A stretch of DNA of 64,000 bases from Guyanagaster necrorhizus (lineage: Eukaryota; Basidiomycota; Agaricomycetes; Agaricales; Physalacriaceae): the NCBI RefSeq assembly GCF_019112545.1, contig NW_025064907.1, forward strand, positions 62,001 through 126,000, in the 5' to 3' direction. The notes beneath the pieces were generated by a model, which saw only the letters and a program-made list of their open reading frames with translations, did no database searches and was not told where the DNA came from. Of the stretch, positions 33,936 to 46,972 are shown piece after piece; the stretch's first letter is position 1, and every line of letters starts with the position of its first letter. A program made the translations under genes and the position numbers.

Positions 33936-36900
33936 CTAGCCTTTTACCTTCTCAACCTTTGTCTCAGGTCCAAGGTCTTCTTCCTTCTTCTGTAATTCTG
34001 TAATCAGCACCTGTAAGTCTTCTTGGATGTGCTTATTCTTCTTCTGTGAGCAATTCCATGCTATGTGGTCTTTCTGGCCACAGTTAAAGCACTTACCCTC
34101 CTTCTTAAGCTGGTCCACATCTATAGGCTTGCCTGTTCCAGTAAATGTTATGCCTGTACTGGTTTTTTTCTCACTGTATGAGAAAGTTGGGGTCAAGCTG
34201 CTGGGCTTGGAAGATATGGCCATATTGGAAGTGGATTTTGTGCCCTGTCCTTGCTGTTTCTGTCTGGATGAGGACAGCATTGTTGACTCAGCCTTCTGCT
34301 GTTGTCATTTCCAGTACATAGTTATGATCCACTTCTTCCACATGTCATATCCCTTCAGGATACCATGTCTGATGTCCAAAATGATCTTTAGATAGAAGGG
34401 CAGGGCTCCCATCTTCATGTACTTGACCATTTGGCTGGTGTCTGCAATGTCATCACAGACCCCAGCAAGCTTGCTGAGTTGTTCTAGCTCATTGAAGTAT
34501 TCAGTTGCTAGCTTGTTGCCTATTTTGTATTTCTTCATCTTCTGCTTGTAGACTTCTTGGACCATGGGACTGATAAATTTGTCAATCACCATCTGCTTAA
34601 ACACCAGCCATAAGAGGTATTGGTGACACTGCCACATGGTTAACCAGAATGTGAGAGTGAGAAGCATCCACTATGTCTTGGCCTTGTCTTCAAGGTATGT
34701 GGTGGTGAACCTGACTTTATACATATCAAGCATAAAGAATGGGGCATAGACTTGGAAGTATTGATCACAGTTGACAAGAAACTGATCTATATCATCAGAA
34801 GCCCCTTTGAAGGGATGGGGTTTTTACAGAAGGTTGGGTTGACAATTGATGACTGCCACATCAGCAGTGAGGGTGGTCATGGGGTTTGGGATCCCATCAA
34901 AGGGTAGAATGTTCCAGGTCATTGGTGGTCATGGGAATGAATAGAGGGAGCTATCATCAGTGACAGGACTTTCTGGTGGCTGAGCTTTTTTATGCATGAT
35001 GTGCCCATTCTCAATAGTGAATCTGAGTTCTACTGCCTCAGGGTCATCTCCAGTCATTTCTGATGCTTTGCCACCACTGCTGCCTTCAGCCTTGTCTGGT
35101 GGAGATTGGCCAGCAAAGGGTCAGCACATCAGCTGTGCCCAGAGATTCTGGTAGAGGTCCCTCAGCCTTGATCAGCTTTGCATGAGCCAGGATGCCATAC
35201 TGTGGATGACTGAGGTAGCGAACATGTATCAGGAGGATTCCAACCAGATTGAAGATGCCATGTATATGGCATGGCTGGATGCAATGCTTGGCATCTACAG
35301 CATTGGCCCAATGTCATACTTAGACTTATATACTGGTAGCAGCATGAGCTGGTGTCCTAAATATCTTTTATTGTAAATAAAAATGGCTCATTCAGTGGCC
35401 ACATATTGAAGAATGTCCACATGCTTGACTCTATCAGTGGCAGAATACCTTTGTCTCATGGGCAACACTAATCAGGTGTTATCTGTCCATAATGTGGCCA
35501 TACCATCCTGATACAGCTATAAAAAGTCCTTCTGGCATGCTTCCTGCACCCTTCTTGCTAACTCCACCTCCATTGGATGTTGTAAAAATATACTCCCCCA
35601 CTCAGCAAGGGGATCTCCTTCTCTCAGCTCACCCTTCTTTTTTCTGTCATCCATTTCACTCTTATCTCCTTCAAGGAGAGAACTGTTGCATGGATCATAA
35701 ATATCCAGATCAATTTGGCTGCTGCTGCTGGGTACTGGATCCAGCATCACTAGGTCTGGAGTGAGGAGAAGGCTCCCTTTTCCTTTGCTGTTGCTCCTCA
35801 GCCTCAGTTCTTACTGCTTCTGCTGCCACTGTTCTGCAATATTGACAGAAGTTTCAGTAGAAATGGAGTCAGAGGAAGAGAGACATGATGCATCTGTCTA
35901 GAACTTGCTTGAGGTCTCCAGTGGGGTCAGTGTGCTCCTCATCACTCCTGAGATCCCTGCTGTGACTTTGTAGGTCTCTGTCTCAGCCTGGAATATCATC
36001 AGTGTCAGTGATTGAGTCAGTCCCATAAGATAGTGAGCAGTCATCATTGAGGTTGAGTGATGCTCATCAGTGGATATCATCCATGTGGATAATGCCTTCT
36101 GGGGGTTTTGCCCATGGGTCATATTCAGAATTGATGGAAGTGCTAGGTTCTCAGAACAGAGTGTCAGGTATGCTATTAGTGATGGTGCCAATGAGAGTGT
36201 TAGTTCCAGGGCTCTCAGAGCCTCTTTGCCAATCTACTCTTTTTCATGCTCAGAGGTAGTGTTCAAAGAGGGCATCCTCTCAAGTGGTCTTGTACTTGAT
36301 ATGCATCTGCTCCTGAAGGTGCTTGGCAAGAGAGTCAGCACATTGAACTTCATCCTCTGGGAGGAGGACCAGGTCAATAGGGTCAGCTGATTGTGATATG
36401 CCTAGTGGTGTTCATATACAGCCAGCTCAGTGAGCTGTGTGGTGCTCCAGTCAGTCTGCTTCTCTGGTGGCCATTTGCTAGTATCATTCTTCTTTAGTGT
36501 CATTATAGGTGAAGTATAGGTCATCAGTTCTGATGATCCTGATTCTTCCTCCCTCACTGTCACTGCTCTGATTCCCAATGTATAGCTCAGTGGGAAAGTT
36601 CTCTCCACTTCCTGTTGGTGTAGTGTATAAGGACTCATGTTCATTGTTGAGGAAGGTGCTTCTGTCTCTTGTAGCCACTCAAATGGCATCAAGGGAGTCT
36701 CTAGCATAGCATCCAATGCTGGGCTCAGAGATGGTGGTTGGAGTTGCCCTTGCTGTAGAGATGCAGCTAGAGACATTCAAATGCTCAATGCACAGGATTG
36801 GCATGTCAGGCCTTGGCCTTTGGAATCTGGTGGCCCAGGGGTTGCTATCATTTCTGATGATAGCCATCAGGAGTCATGGGGGGTATTTATGCTGCACCTC

Positions 36901-37254
36901 TTCTCTAAGATGCTCTTTAGACATATTTCCAGAGATGGCTTCAGGTATAGTTCCTTCTGTGGGCTGAAAGGACTGTTGGGCAGAGGGAGGGATATCATGG
37001 AGGGGGTGACATTGTATAGTATGATTCAAATGCATTGAAATTCCTGATAATAATGGATTGCCCAGATAGTGATTGATTGGCATCCATGGCACAGCTGTAT
37101 GATCACCAATAATCCTATCAATGTTCTGATGATGGAAGCAAGGAGTTCAAAGAACTCATGGGTAAAGTTCAGATCAGAAGAGTTGAGTGCAAGGGGTATT
37201 TGGTTTCTTAATTCAATTGAGTTTAAGAAAGAGAAGCTAGAAGCTTCAAGCTAA
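33936..37254 (-). pseudogene. Element C gag and long 5' leader
   Basis: The gag core is at 33936-34930: a capsid-like region with KFISPMVQEVYKQKMKKYKIGNKLATEYFNELEQL, then a basic linker and a CCHC knuckle CFNCGQKDHIAWNC (about 34060-34100) after GKPIDVDQLKKEGK. Upstream, to 37254, a ~2.3-kb leader contains two overlapping decayed frames. The most 5' one encodes FFELLASIIRTLIGLLVII, a hydrophobic segment also present in elements A and B. A later conserved piece is ARDSLDA, near 36690. Confidence 0.65.
37242..37254 (-). promoter_or_regulatory. Self-complementary primer-binding site, element C
   Basis: 13 nt one base inside the right LTR. On the plus strand it reads AGCTTCAAGCTAA, the exact reverse complement of 37410-37422 inside that LTR. 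It does not show the TGG expected for a tRNA-primed site. Confidence 0.6.
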
Positions 37255-38251
37255 TTGTTAAGCCCAAATCACATGTGACTAGAACACATGATAAACTGAT
37301 GCTGCTTCATATTCAGGCAGTCATGTCAGAGTCCACTGTATGTATTTGTTTATCAATATGTTTCAAAGCCTTTGCAGTCAGCTCAAGAGAAGATGGTGAA
37401 GAATAAACTTTAGCTTGAAGCTGGGGATACTACAGCCAGAGCTATGCTACTTATATACCAGTCATCATCCATTCTATAGATATAACTACCTAATTGTGTG
37501 TCCTGGCATTATAGAGCATTTTGTCCAGTGTTGTTAAGCTACCTACAAAAGGGTATTGTCTGTTTTTGAGCAGTTACCATTGTGTCAAAGGACAATGACT
37601 GACTGAGCATGTTGTGATGACTAAGCTCTGATCCCATGATCCTAAGTGCTGGTCTAAGCACTCTGACTAAGCAGAAATAGGGGTCAATCCCTCAAATAAA
37701 AGGTGAAAATGAGGAAAAATTGTAACACTCCTCCTCCATTGATACTGTCAGTAACATGTCATCAGCCAATCACCTCTTCAGATTGTCAAATGCAGATTGC
37801 TGGACTATTCTCCAGATCCAGAGAGCATTCCCTGTGAGTTGAGTCATGAGATGAATGATCTTGCTGTAATCTTGGATAAATCAGCAGTAAAAGTTTGTAA
37901 ATCTGAGAAAGAATTGTAGCTTCTTCTTCTTGATTGGCTTCAGCCATTCCATTACTCCTGCCATCTTGATGAGATCCATTTGAATGCTTTCTTTGGTGAT
38001 AATCACTCTAAGGTACTTGGTTTCCAGTATCTCAAACTTGCACTTCTCAGCTTTGAAAAATAGTTTGTGTTTTCTCATCAGTTCCAGTATCTGGCAGACT
38101 AGATGCTGGTGTTCCTCCCAATCTTTTTGACATGATTAGGATATCATCCAGATAGATTGTGACCTTTCCCATGGTGATGAGATCTTTGAAAATATCATTC
38201 ATCACCCATTGGAATGTTGCAGAAGAATTGGTCAGTCCAAAGAATATGACC

Positions 38252-38712
38252 TGTTATGATTTTCTTCTTTATCCTCATATTAACCTCTATTTATGCTTAG
38301 TCAGAGCATCTACACCAGCACTTAAAACCATGAGACTGGATTAGTCAGCACAACAAGCCCAGTCAGTCATTGTCTTTCAATGCAACAACACAGTCTGACA
38401 ATGCACAATGACACTATTGTAGACAGTAGCAATACTTCAGGACAAATGAGCATAATAGCCATAAAGGACATAATTAATAGTAGCATTTATAGTAGTAATG
38501 GACAATTGTATATAAGTAGAACAGCCATCACTGGTATAACCTCAGCTTTGAGCTAAAGTTTATCTTCACACTATTACACTCTGGAGCCAATCACAAAGAC
38601 CTTGAAGCATATTGATCAGTAATAACATCTGTGGACTCTGCTGTTTTACTCAAAGTGTGAAGTGACATCAGTTTATCATGTGTTTATGATCATGTGTGAC
38701 TTGGGTCTAACA
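38252..38712 (+). mobile_element. Solo LTR inside the RT region of element D
   Basis: 461 bp, TGTTATGATTTTC to GGGTCTAACA, flanked by TGACC (38247-38251 and 38713-38717). It contains the family TATA-like region and AGCTTTGAGCTAAAG segment. Excising it with one duplication rejoins D RT from GLFEP to [10 protein letters not shown] in frame. Confidence 0.88.
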
Positions 38713-39405
38713 TGACCATTGGCTCAAAAAGTCCTCAATTGGTTCAGAAGGCCATCTTCCACTCATCTTCCTCTTTAATCTGCATGTTATTATATCTCCA
38801 CCAAACATTGAGCTTGGTGTAGTATTAGGCACTATGCAATTTGTCTATTAATTCAGAGATCAGCAGGAGAGGATAGCAATTCTTGATCATCATCTCATTG
38901 AGCTTTTAGTAATCCTGGACTGGTCAGAGTTTGCTATTTTTCTTTTTGACAAAAAAGAAAGGTGATGCCATAGGGGACTTTGATAGTCTTATTTGTCCAC
39001 TAGACAAATTTTCTTCTAAGAATTTGTTTAACTCAACCTGTTCTGAGGTGCTGAGATTATACACCTTGCAATCAAGATTGGTGCTGGCATTAGGGATGAG
39101 CTTGATCATATGATCCTAAGGCTTTGGCTCTAGTAGTTCATCAAAGCTCTCTTTGGCAAATAGATCATGGAAGTCATGAGCCCACTCAGATACCAGTTCT
39201 TCAAAAGTCTTGGCCTCTTTTTTTTCATTGGCTCTCACTGCTAGATTATTGGCATGGTGTACTGCTTGGACATGGATCACACAGTCCATGTCTACAGCCA
39301 GTATTGTTTCTCCCTCTTCCATCTCCTTATCCCATCAATTCTCTGGATCTTCATCAGGTAGTTCAAAAGGAATTTTTTGGCAATGGCATCATGCAAAAGT
39401 GATCT

Positions 39406-39841
39406 TGTTATGATTTATCTATTTTCTTTTTCTTTAATCCCTATGCTTAGTCAGAACATCCTCTTTCAAACTGTGGGAAGGGCTTAATCATCACAACTAA
39501 CCCATCATTGCAACCTAAACAACAGACAGCCCCAACCACACAATTGACCTATTATATACAGCTATGATGCTCAAGGACAATGGGCACCATGGACACAGAA
39601 AGACACAATAAGTAGGAATATTATTAGCATGTACGAAACAATATTTAAAGACTTGTAGCTCTCGCTGGTATACTCCAGCTTTGAGCTAAAGTTTATACAC
39701 ACTCATTCTCCTCTCGAGCTACTCTATATGCCTTGATAACACCTTGCGACTGATCAAATGGGAACTCCAACAGAAGGCTCAAATGCGAAGCCATGTTGGT
39801 TTATCATGTGTCAGTCTGTCACATGTTGCTTGAGCCTAACA
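39406..39841 (+). repeat. 5' LTR of element A
   Basis: U3 carries a TATTTAAA box at about 39642-39649. About 27 nt downstream lies AGCTTTGAGCTAA (39677-39689), the likely start of R. The LTR ends GCCTAACA at 39841. Confidence 0.9.
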
Positions 39842-39842
39842 A

Positions 39843-39855
39843 TTAGCTTGAAGCT
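39843..39855 (+). promoter_or_regulatory. Self-complementary primer-binding site, element A
   Basis: TTAGCTTGAAGCT, one base after the 5' LTR. It is complementary at 11 of 13 positions to 39677-39689 in the LTR. The two mismatches fall on one dinucleotide that is CA or TG in the sister elements, as expected from a decayed CpG, so the original match was probably perfect. Confidence 0.6.
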
Positions 39856-39897
39856 TCTAGCTTCCCTTTCTCAAGCCCAATTGTGCTGAGAAACTGA

Positions 39898-42800
39898 ATG
39901 CCCCCTGCAACCTCTACCAACCCAAATTTTGACCACAAGTTCTTTGAACTCCTCTCCTCCATCATCAGAACATTGATAGGATTATTGGTGATCATCCAGC
40001 TGTGCTGGGGACACCATTCAATCACCACCTGGGCCTTCAGACATTATCAGGAATTTCAGCATATTCAAACTATCCTATGAAATGTAACCTCCAACCTACC
40101 ACTTCATGACATCCCCAAATCCCAATGAACGACCTATCAGCCCCCAGAAGCCAGGCCTAGCAGCCCTCATCTGAGGAATAGTCAGGAAGAAGTGAGAGGG
40201 CAACAACTCTCTCAATCCAGAAGTCAGCATGCTAGCATCACAAGACGACAAGGGATCTTCATACTGGACATGGTCCTCCACAGCAAGGACCAGGATCTCT
40301 CTGAAGATTTCTTTGAGCAGTCCCTCTCCTCTGACCCCTCTTCTGCCTCCTGTACCCATGGGATTGCCGACTATGCCTGGGACTCTCTCGATGCTCCTAG
40401 GATGACTCAAAGATCCCAATCCATCACATCTGCTGGCAAACCTTGTGGCACCTCCTCTACCAGTCAGCATAGCAACCGGATGGGGGGTGACTGAACCAGT
40501 GAAGAACAACAGCGAGTATGGGGGGAAACCATTTACCGGTACTTCCCCAATTGGGACCTCACCATCCCTTTCAACTATGATGATGCCATCTGGCAAGAAG
40601 AGCACTGGTCTTGAAATGAGCTGCAGCCAGTATGTGGTGAGTGTGGCTCACAGACGATGGAGGACCAGCAGAGGAGGGAAGCCACAGAGTATGATGAGTG
40701 GAACCGAGACCAGCAGTGAGAAATTGAGAGGGGACATTTGGCCCATGCCAACATCTTCAACTGGTACAGATTATGACCTGAGAGCATTAGCACCCTCACC
40801 CTAGTCTAGGCTGACCCCTCCCTCTCAACCCCCATCTTCCGAGAACCCAGCTCTGAAACTAGTATCTGGAGTGAGCAATGATATCAAGAGGAGACCTAAG
40901 CAGCAGAAGGAAGTGCAGCAGGATCCCCTCTTTGACCCCCTACCCTCCAATATCCCCCTTCCTGAAGAACTTCTAGTGCTGACACTAGATTCGACAGCGA
41001 CAAGTCCATTCTTGGACACTATGGACTTTGAGTCCCTGAGAACACCCATATCCCCATCTGTGCCCTCTGGGGATTCCTTAGAAGTAGGGTGGTCAGACAA
41101 CTTATTGACAACAATGACTACCAGTGAAACGTCTGCCTCTATCATGAGTGAGTGGAGATGGCGAGAGCACCAGGCAGGAATTGCTATGATTCTGACATTG
41201 GAAGCCAGCTGGCCTCCACCTACAACTATCCACCAGGTCCTTCAGCTGCTGGACCAAGCTCCCAGCCAAGGCAGCATGATGACGATACAACAAGAAGGGA
41301 CTAAGAGTTTCTATGACCAGCCCATCGGTTCCCTCCTAGAGGAGGATGACGAGGATGAGGAAGAAGGAATGGAGAGCAGTGAACCCCCGAGGGGACCACT
41401 ATATGACTCTTCAGAGGAGACAGACAAAGAAGAAGTGAAAAGATTGGCTCATGAGGAACGAGAGCGGGAATACCAGGAGTATTACCTGTGAGGGGTAAAT
41501 TTCTTATGGTGCGATGCTACTTGGATAGCATCATATATAGGACAATTATATCTGCATTCAAACACTGATGAGCAAACAGAAATTCTGAAACAGACCACAA
41601 TGGATTATGCTGCCCAGCAATATAATAGCCGACACCCTGAATACCTGATCAGCTGACCACTGGCATACCAGGTGGAAACTATCATACGACCAATGCCGCA
41701 AACCCCTCCAGTTGCCCTGAAACCAGTGGTGTACTGGGCCCTCTCAGCCCAAAGCATTTTATCGACCTCTGACGATTCCGTCCAAGCAATGGCAACTCAG
41801 CTAACCCGATTCTGAGCACAGCCGACTATGCCCCCAAATCCCTGGACCAGCAAAGGGAGTTGGCTTCTCAGAGGGCAACTGCCCTCAGACCAGGCTGGAC
41901 CAAGTGGAAAAGAGAAGGAACCAATACAAGACGATCCTGAAGCCATCCACCTCGGGTTCACCATATGGGATGGAGTAATTGTTCAGGCCAAAGAACCCAA
42001 AGAAAGTCCAGTCGCCGATGATCATTCTCTGCACTTGTTCCCAGGGCCACCAACGGAATGGAACCAGCCACCATTCGACAGGTGGCCTAACCCGATGGGT
42101 GCTTTATCAAACAACACCAATGTTCTTCAGTGCTATCCTGACCTCCTCTGGAAGCCTTGCCCCTTTAAGGGGGTTTCCGATGACATCGACCAATTTTTGG
42201 TAGACTGTGAGCAATACTTCAAGGTCTATATCAAGTATCTAGGAACTAATATGAACAAAGTCACCTTTGCCACTTTCTATCTAGAAGACAAGGCTAAAAT
42301 GTGGTGGATCCTTATCTCGCTGAACTTCTGATCCACCATGAGGGGACACTACCAATATCTCTCCTGGCCAGTCTTCAAATGCATGCTAAATGACAAATTC
42401 ATTGATCCAGCAGTACAAGAAGTACACAAGCAGAAGATCAAGGAGTACAAGATGAGAGATAAGGTGGTGACAGATTACTTTGATGAGCTAGAAAGGCTCG
42501 CCAAGCTGGCTGAAATACAGGAAGATGTCACAAATGATGGAAGGATGGTGGAGGCACTCAAGCGAGAGGTCCCCTCCTCATACCTCACAATGATCTCCAC
42601 AATGGGTGTCAAAATGTTGATGCTGGTCAGATACGATGAGTGGAAGGAGAGGATCATCGAGATGTACAAGGAGCAACAAAGGCAGAAAGTGGAATCGTTG
42701 ACACTGCAAGAATACACCAAGAAGCTGACCCTGTCAACCCCAAACAAGTCGAGGCAAACTGCTGGGAAATCATTGGGATCCCCTCAGCCTCTGACCTATG

Positions 42801-43045
42801 GAAGTCAGAAGACCAGAACCAGGACAACATACACCAGTGCTGGGAAGCCAATGGACATTGACCAAATGAAGAAGGAAGGGAAATGCTTTAACTGTAGACA
42901 GAAGGGCCACATGGCCAAGGACTGTTCAAAGAAGAAGTGCACCTGTGAAGACATCCAAGCCCAGATCACTGAGTTACAGAAGGAAGAAGAAGAACTGGGA
43001 CTGGAGATGAAGGTCAAGGAAGTAAAAGATGCAGCCAGTCAGTGA
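39898..43045 (+). pseudogene. Element A leader frame and gag
   Basis: A leader in frame 1 (39898 to about 40790) starts with FFELLSSIIRTLIGLLVIIQLC (hydrophobic) and contains IADYAWDSLDA. Gag in frame 2 is recognisable from 40871. It has an acidic Ser/Pro-rich stretch (EEDDEDEEEGMESSE near 41340), then the conserved FKGVSDDIDQFLVDCEQYF at 42165-42220, the capsid-like VQEVHKQKIKEYK..VVTDYFDELERLAKLAEI, and a CCHC knuckle CFNCRQKGHMAKDC (42882-42923) after KPMDIDQMKKEGK. It ends at TGA 43043-43045. In-frame stops occur at 41489, 42329 and elsewhere, mostly TGA. Gag would form the particle and package RNA; the leader role is unknown. Confidence 0.75.
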
Positions 43046-46000
43046 GCAGTTCCACTAGACTGGCCAAGGAAACAATAGGTGTGCCTCTCACAACCACTAG
43101 TCAGACTTATAATATTCCTGTAGCTACAAATATGTCATCTTTACATGTACATTCGAATATATCCAGGTCAACTAACAAATACACCAATGAACTGCCAAAC
43201 AAAACTCAAACACCCCCAGGCTGAACAAGGGCAAAGAGCCTAAATACTTGGCTCCAGCCATTCAATACCAAATGGACCTGGTGAGCCCTCAAAGATGCAG
43301 GAACCGAGGAAGCAGCCAAAGCAGTGCTCACCAACTGGGTCTATAAAATCTGGGTTGAGGAAGCTACCAGCAAAAATGTAGAAGGGATACAGAAGGCAGA
43401 ATGACAGAAGGCTCTTGAGTGGCTTGACGAGCTGCATGGACCCCAAAAATTCATTCATTGCTCCAAAACCCCTGGGTGAGACCTAACAACCAAGGCCCAA
43501 ATTGAGACCCTGACATCATGAAGCCTATACTCGGTCACCATGCTGATAGACAGCAGATGTACCAGTAGTTCAATCAATCAAACCTTTGTCGATAAACATA
43601 AACTCCTAACCTGAGCAACGGTGGCACCGATTCCAGTATATAACGCCGATGGAACAAAAAACCAGACTGGATCTATCACCGAGTTTGTCAAAATCCAACT
43701 CACTATTGGAGATCACTCGGAGTGAATAGACTTGGCCATAACCGACCTCGGAACAAAGGAAATCTTCCTAAAACACAATTGGCTGATCCAGCATAACTCC
43801 TTGATAAACTGGAAAACCAGATGGATCACTTTCACCCGGTGTCGATGCTGAAAGATCCCATTCGAGTTACCTGATGAGGATCCGGAGGACAGATGGGATG
43901 AGGAGATGGAGGACAGAGAAACGATTCTCACTGTTGACCTGCAAAGGGAAATACATCTCCAGGTGGTCCACCATGCCAATGACCTGGCCACAAAGGCCCA
44001 TAAGGAGAGGGAAGAGAAGACATTTGAGGAAATGGTACCAGAGTGGGCATGAGATTATCAAGACCTCTTCGAGAAAGAGAGCTTCGATGAGCTACTGAAT
44101 CCAAAACTCTGGGACCATGTGATCGAATTAATCCCAAATGCCAGCACCAATCTAGATTGCAAGACATATCCACTTAGCAATCTGAAACAACAAGAACTTG
44201 ACAGGTTCCTCAATGAAAATCTGTCTAGTGGGTGTATTCGACCCTCCAAATCCCCTATGGCATCACCATTTTTCTTTGTGAAAAAGAAGGACAGCAAGCT
44301 TTGTCCCATTCAGGACTACCGGAAGCTGAACGAGATGATGATCAAAAACCAATACCCACTGCCTCTCATCTCGGAACTAATGGATAAACTCTGAGGTGCC
44401 AAATACTACACAAAATTGGATGTCTGGTGGGGATATAATAATATTTGGATCAAGGAAGGAGATGAATGGAAGGCTGCCTTTAGGACAAACCAAGGACTAT
44501 TTGAATCCACAGTCATGTTCTTTGGACTCACCAATTCCCCCACAACATTCCAATAGATGATGAATGACATATTCAAGAAACTGATCACCACAGGGAAGGT
44601 CACCATCTACCTGGATGATATTCTAATCATGTCCCAGATGAGAGCAGAACATGGAGAACTAGTATGGTGAGTACTAGCTCTTATGAGGAAACACCGATTG
44701 TTCCTCAAGGTGGAGAAGTGAGAATTCAAGGTACTGGAGACAGAATATCTCAGAGTTATCATCAGTGAGGGAAGTATCCGAATGGATCTGATCAAGGTGA
44801 AGAGAGTGACAGAATGGCTGGAACCCAACAAAAAGAAGGAGCTACAATCCTTCCTCAGATTCACCAACTTCTACCAATGGTTCATCTGAGATTACAGCAA
44901 GGTAGTACGGCCGATGACACAACTCACTGGTAATGCACCATGGGTCTAGAGACCCACATAGCAATCTGCATTCAATGACTTGAAGTGCTGCCTCCTGGAG
45001 GACATCATACTTGCCATCCCTATACAGGATGGAAAGTTCCGAGTGGAAGCAGACTCTAATCAAGGGGCAATTGGTGCTGTACTCTCCCAGGAGCAAGCAG
45101 GGAAGTGGCACCCAGTTGCTTTTCTCTCAAAAGCCCTTGCAGTCACTAAGAGAAACTATGAAATCTATGATAAGGAGTTGCTGGCGATCATGCTTGCTCT
45201 GGAAGAATGGCAACATTATCTGATCAGAGCCACAGAGATCTTTGAGATCTGAACAGATCATCAAAATCTCCAGTACTTCCGACAACCTCAAAAACTAAAT
45301 TGCTGACAAGCCCAGTGGGTAACAGAGCTCAGCCAATACCAATACACCCTCCACCACAAGGCTGGGGCAGCCAACAAAAAGGTGGACCTTCTGAGTCACT
45401 GAGCAGATCATGACCAGAGGGGAGATGACAACAAAGGAGTCATTCTCCTCTGACCAGAGCACTTTCAGGCTATGACAATGCTGACAGAAGAGGAAATACA
45501 TGAATGCATTAAAAGTGCCATCCGAGACAGTCATAAATGGGATCAATGCATCATGCCATCCCTCAATCATGAATGGAGACTGACCAAAAAGGATGGATTA
45601 ATCCTTTATGACGGCTGCATCTATATACCATGAGATAAGAAACTCTGTAGAGACCTCATTGCCATGTGTCATGACCATGTGAGTGCTGGACATCCTGGGA
45701 TCACCAAAACCAAGGAATTGGTCTTGTGGGAATATTGGTGGCCAAAAATAAGAAACAACATCACCAATTATATCCAAGCATGCAAAGTCTGTCAATAAGA
45801 TAAAACATCAACACAGCCTTGTGCTGCACTGCTTCATCTGAATGAAATCCCAACATTGCCATGGACCCACATCTCCATGGACATGATCACAGGACTACCT
45901 GAGTCCAATGGCTACAATGCCATTTTAATCATCATTGACCGATTTTCCAAGGCCATCATTTCGATCACCTGCTCCACTGAACTAAACTCCAAAGGATGGG

Positions 46001-46938
46001 CTAAAATCCTCTGAGACAAAGTATATGCCAAATATGGTATGCCACAGGTCATCATTTCAGATCACAGACCACAATTCATGTCAAAATTCATCACCGACCT
46101 ATACCAGCTGTTATCCATAAAACAAAATGCATCGATGGCATACCATCCTCAAACTGATGGGCAAACCGAATGAGTTAACCAAGAAATTGAGAAGTACCTT
46201 CAACTTTTCATCAACTATCGACAAGATGATTGGACCGAATGGCTTGCACTTGCAGTCTTTCAGCATAATAACTGAGTACTTTCTGCCACTAGCAAAACCC
46301 CATTCTTTGTAAACTATGGCTGACACCCTCCAGTCTCCCAGACCACCCGACTGCATACTTCAACTCCCACCTCAACCGATTTTGCTAGTACCATGGCAAA
46401 GATACATACTGAAACAAAGGCAGCTCTGGAAAAGACTGCATCCTCAATGAAAACACAATATGACAAACATCGACATGATGCCTACGTCTACATGCCAAAT
46501 GACAAGGTATGGCTGGACACTACAAACCTCCACCTACCCCACCCAAAACAAAAATTGGCCGATAAACGGACAGGACCATTTCCCATTCTCACCAAAGTCA
46601 GACTCAGTGCCTATAAGCTGCACCTTCTCCTCTCCTGGAAAATCCATGATGTCTTTAATGAATCCCTACTTTCCCTATATGTCATGCCCATGTTCCCAAA
46701 TCAGGAATGCCCACCTCCACCCCTGCCAGACTTAATTGATGATGAGGAACACTATGAGATCAACCAAATCTTACATCATAAACTATAGAAGGTTAAAGCA
46801 AAAGGAGGGGGAATGACAACCACAGTTGACTACCTCGTCAGCTGGAAGGGTTATGGTCCTGAATCCAACCAGTGGGTTAATGAAAAACAGATGACAGCCA
46901 ATGATGCTATCCATGAGTATGAACTCTCCCTTAATTAA
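43042..46938 (+). pseudogene. Element A pol polyprotein (single frame, many TGA)
   Basis: The whole pol lies in frame 1, -1 relative to gag, from the GTGAGC overlap at 43042 to TAA 46938. Order: protease (about 43530-43860, LIDSRCTSSSI, G to R at the active site), RT (44119-44900, QDYRKLNEMMIKNQYPLPLI, YLDD at 44608-44619, KKELQSFLRFTNFY), RNase H (45030-45350, [28 protein letters not shown]), integrase zinc domain (45660-45800, HDHVSAGHPGITK..CKVC), catalytic core (45870-46330, HISMDMITGLP, MPQVIISD), C-terminal domain and chromodomain (46800-46930, VDYLVSWKGYGPESNQWVNE). More than 20 in-frame stops, nearly all TGA, mostly at positions that are Arg (or Trp from Arg CGG) in sister copies. Not translatable as it stands. 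Confidence 0.88.
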
Positions 46939-46972
46939 AGCCATCAGGACAATGGTCTTAAGGAGAGGGTAA

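Larger units (their letters stand above)
29372..37727 (-). mobile_element. Element C: full-length chromovirus inserted in D
   Basis: 8356 bp with two 472-bp LTRs (29372-29843 and 37256-37727) and the target duplication CTCCT (29367-29371 and 37728-37732). The polypurine tract adjoins the left (3') LTR. The primer-binding site adjoins the right (5') LTR. The LTRs differ at roughly 45 positions, nearly all transitions. CpG is almost absent. Gag, protease, RT, RNase H, integrase and chromodomain are all recognisable in minus-strand order but carry many stops. Confidence 0.9.

Noticed and set aside
43042..46938. Alternative genetic code (TGA read as amino acid) suggested by many TGA codons
   Set aside because: Host genes in the same window use TGA as a normal stop, and the TGA codons in pol map to CpG-containing Arg codons.
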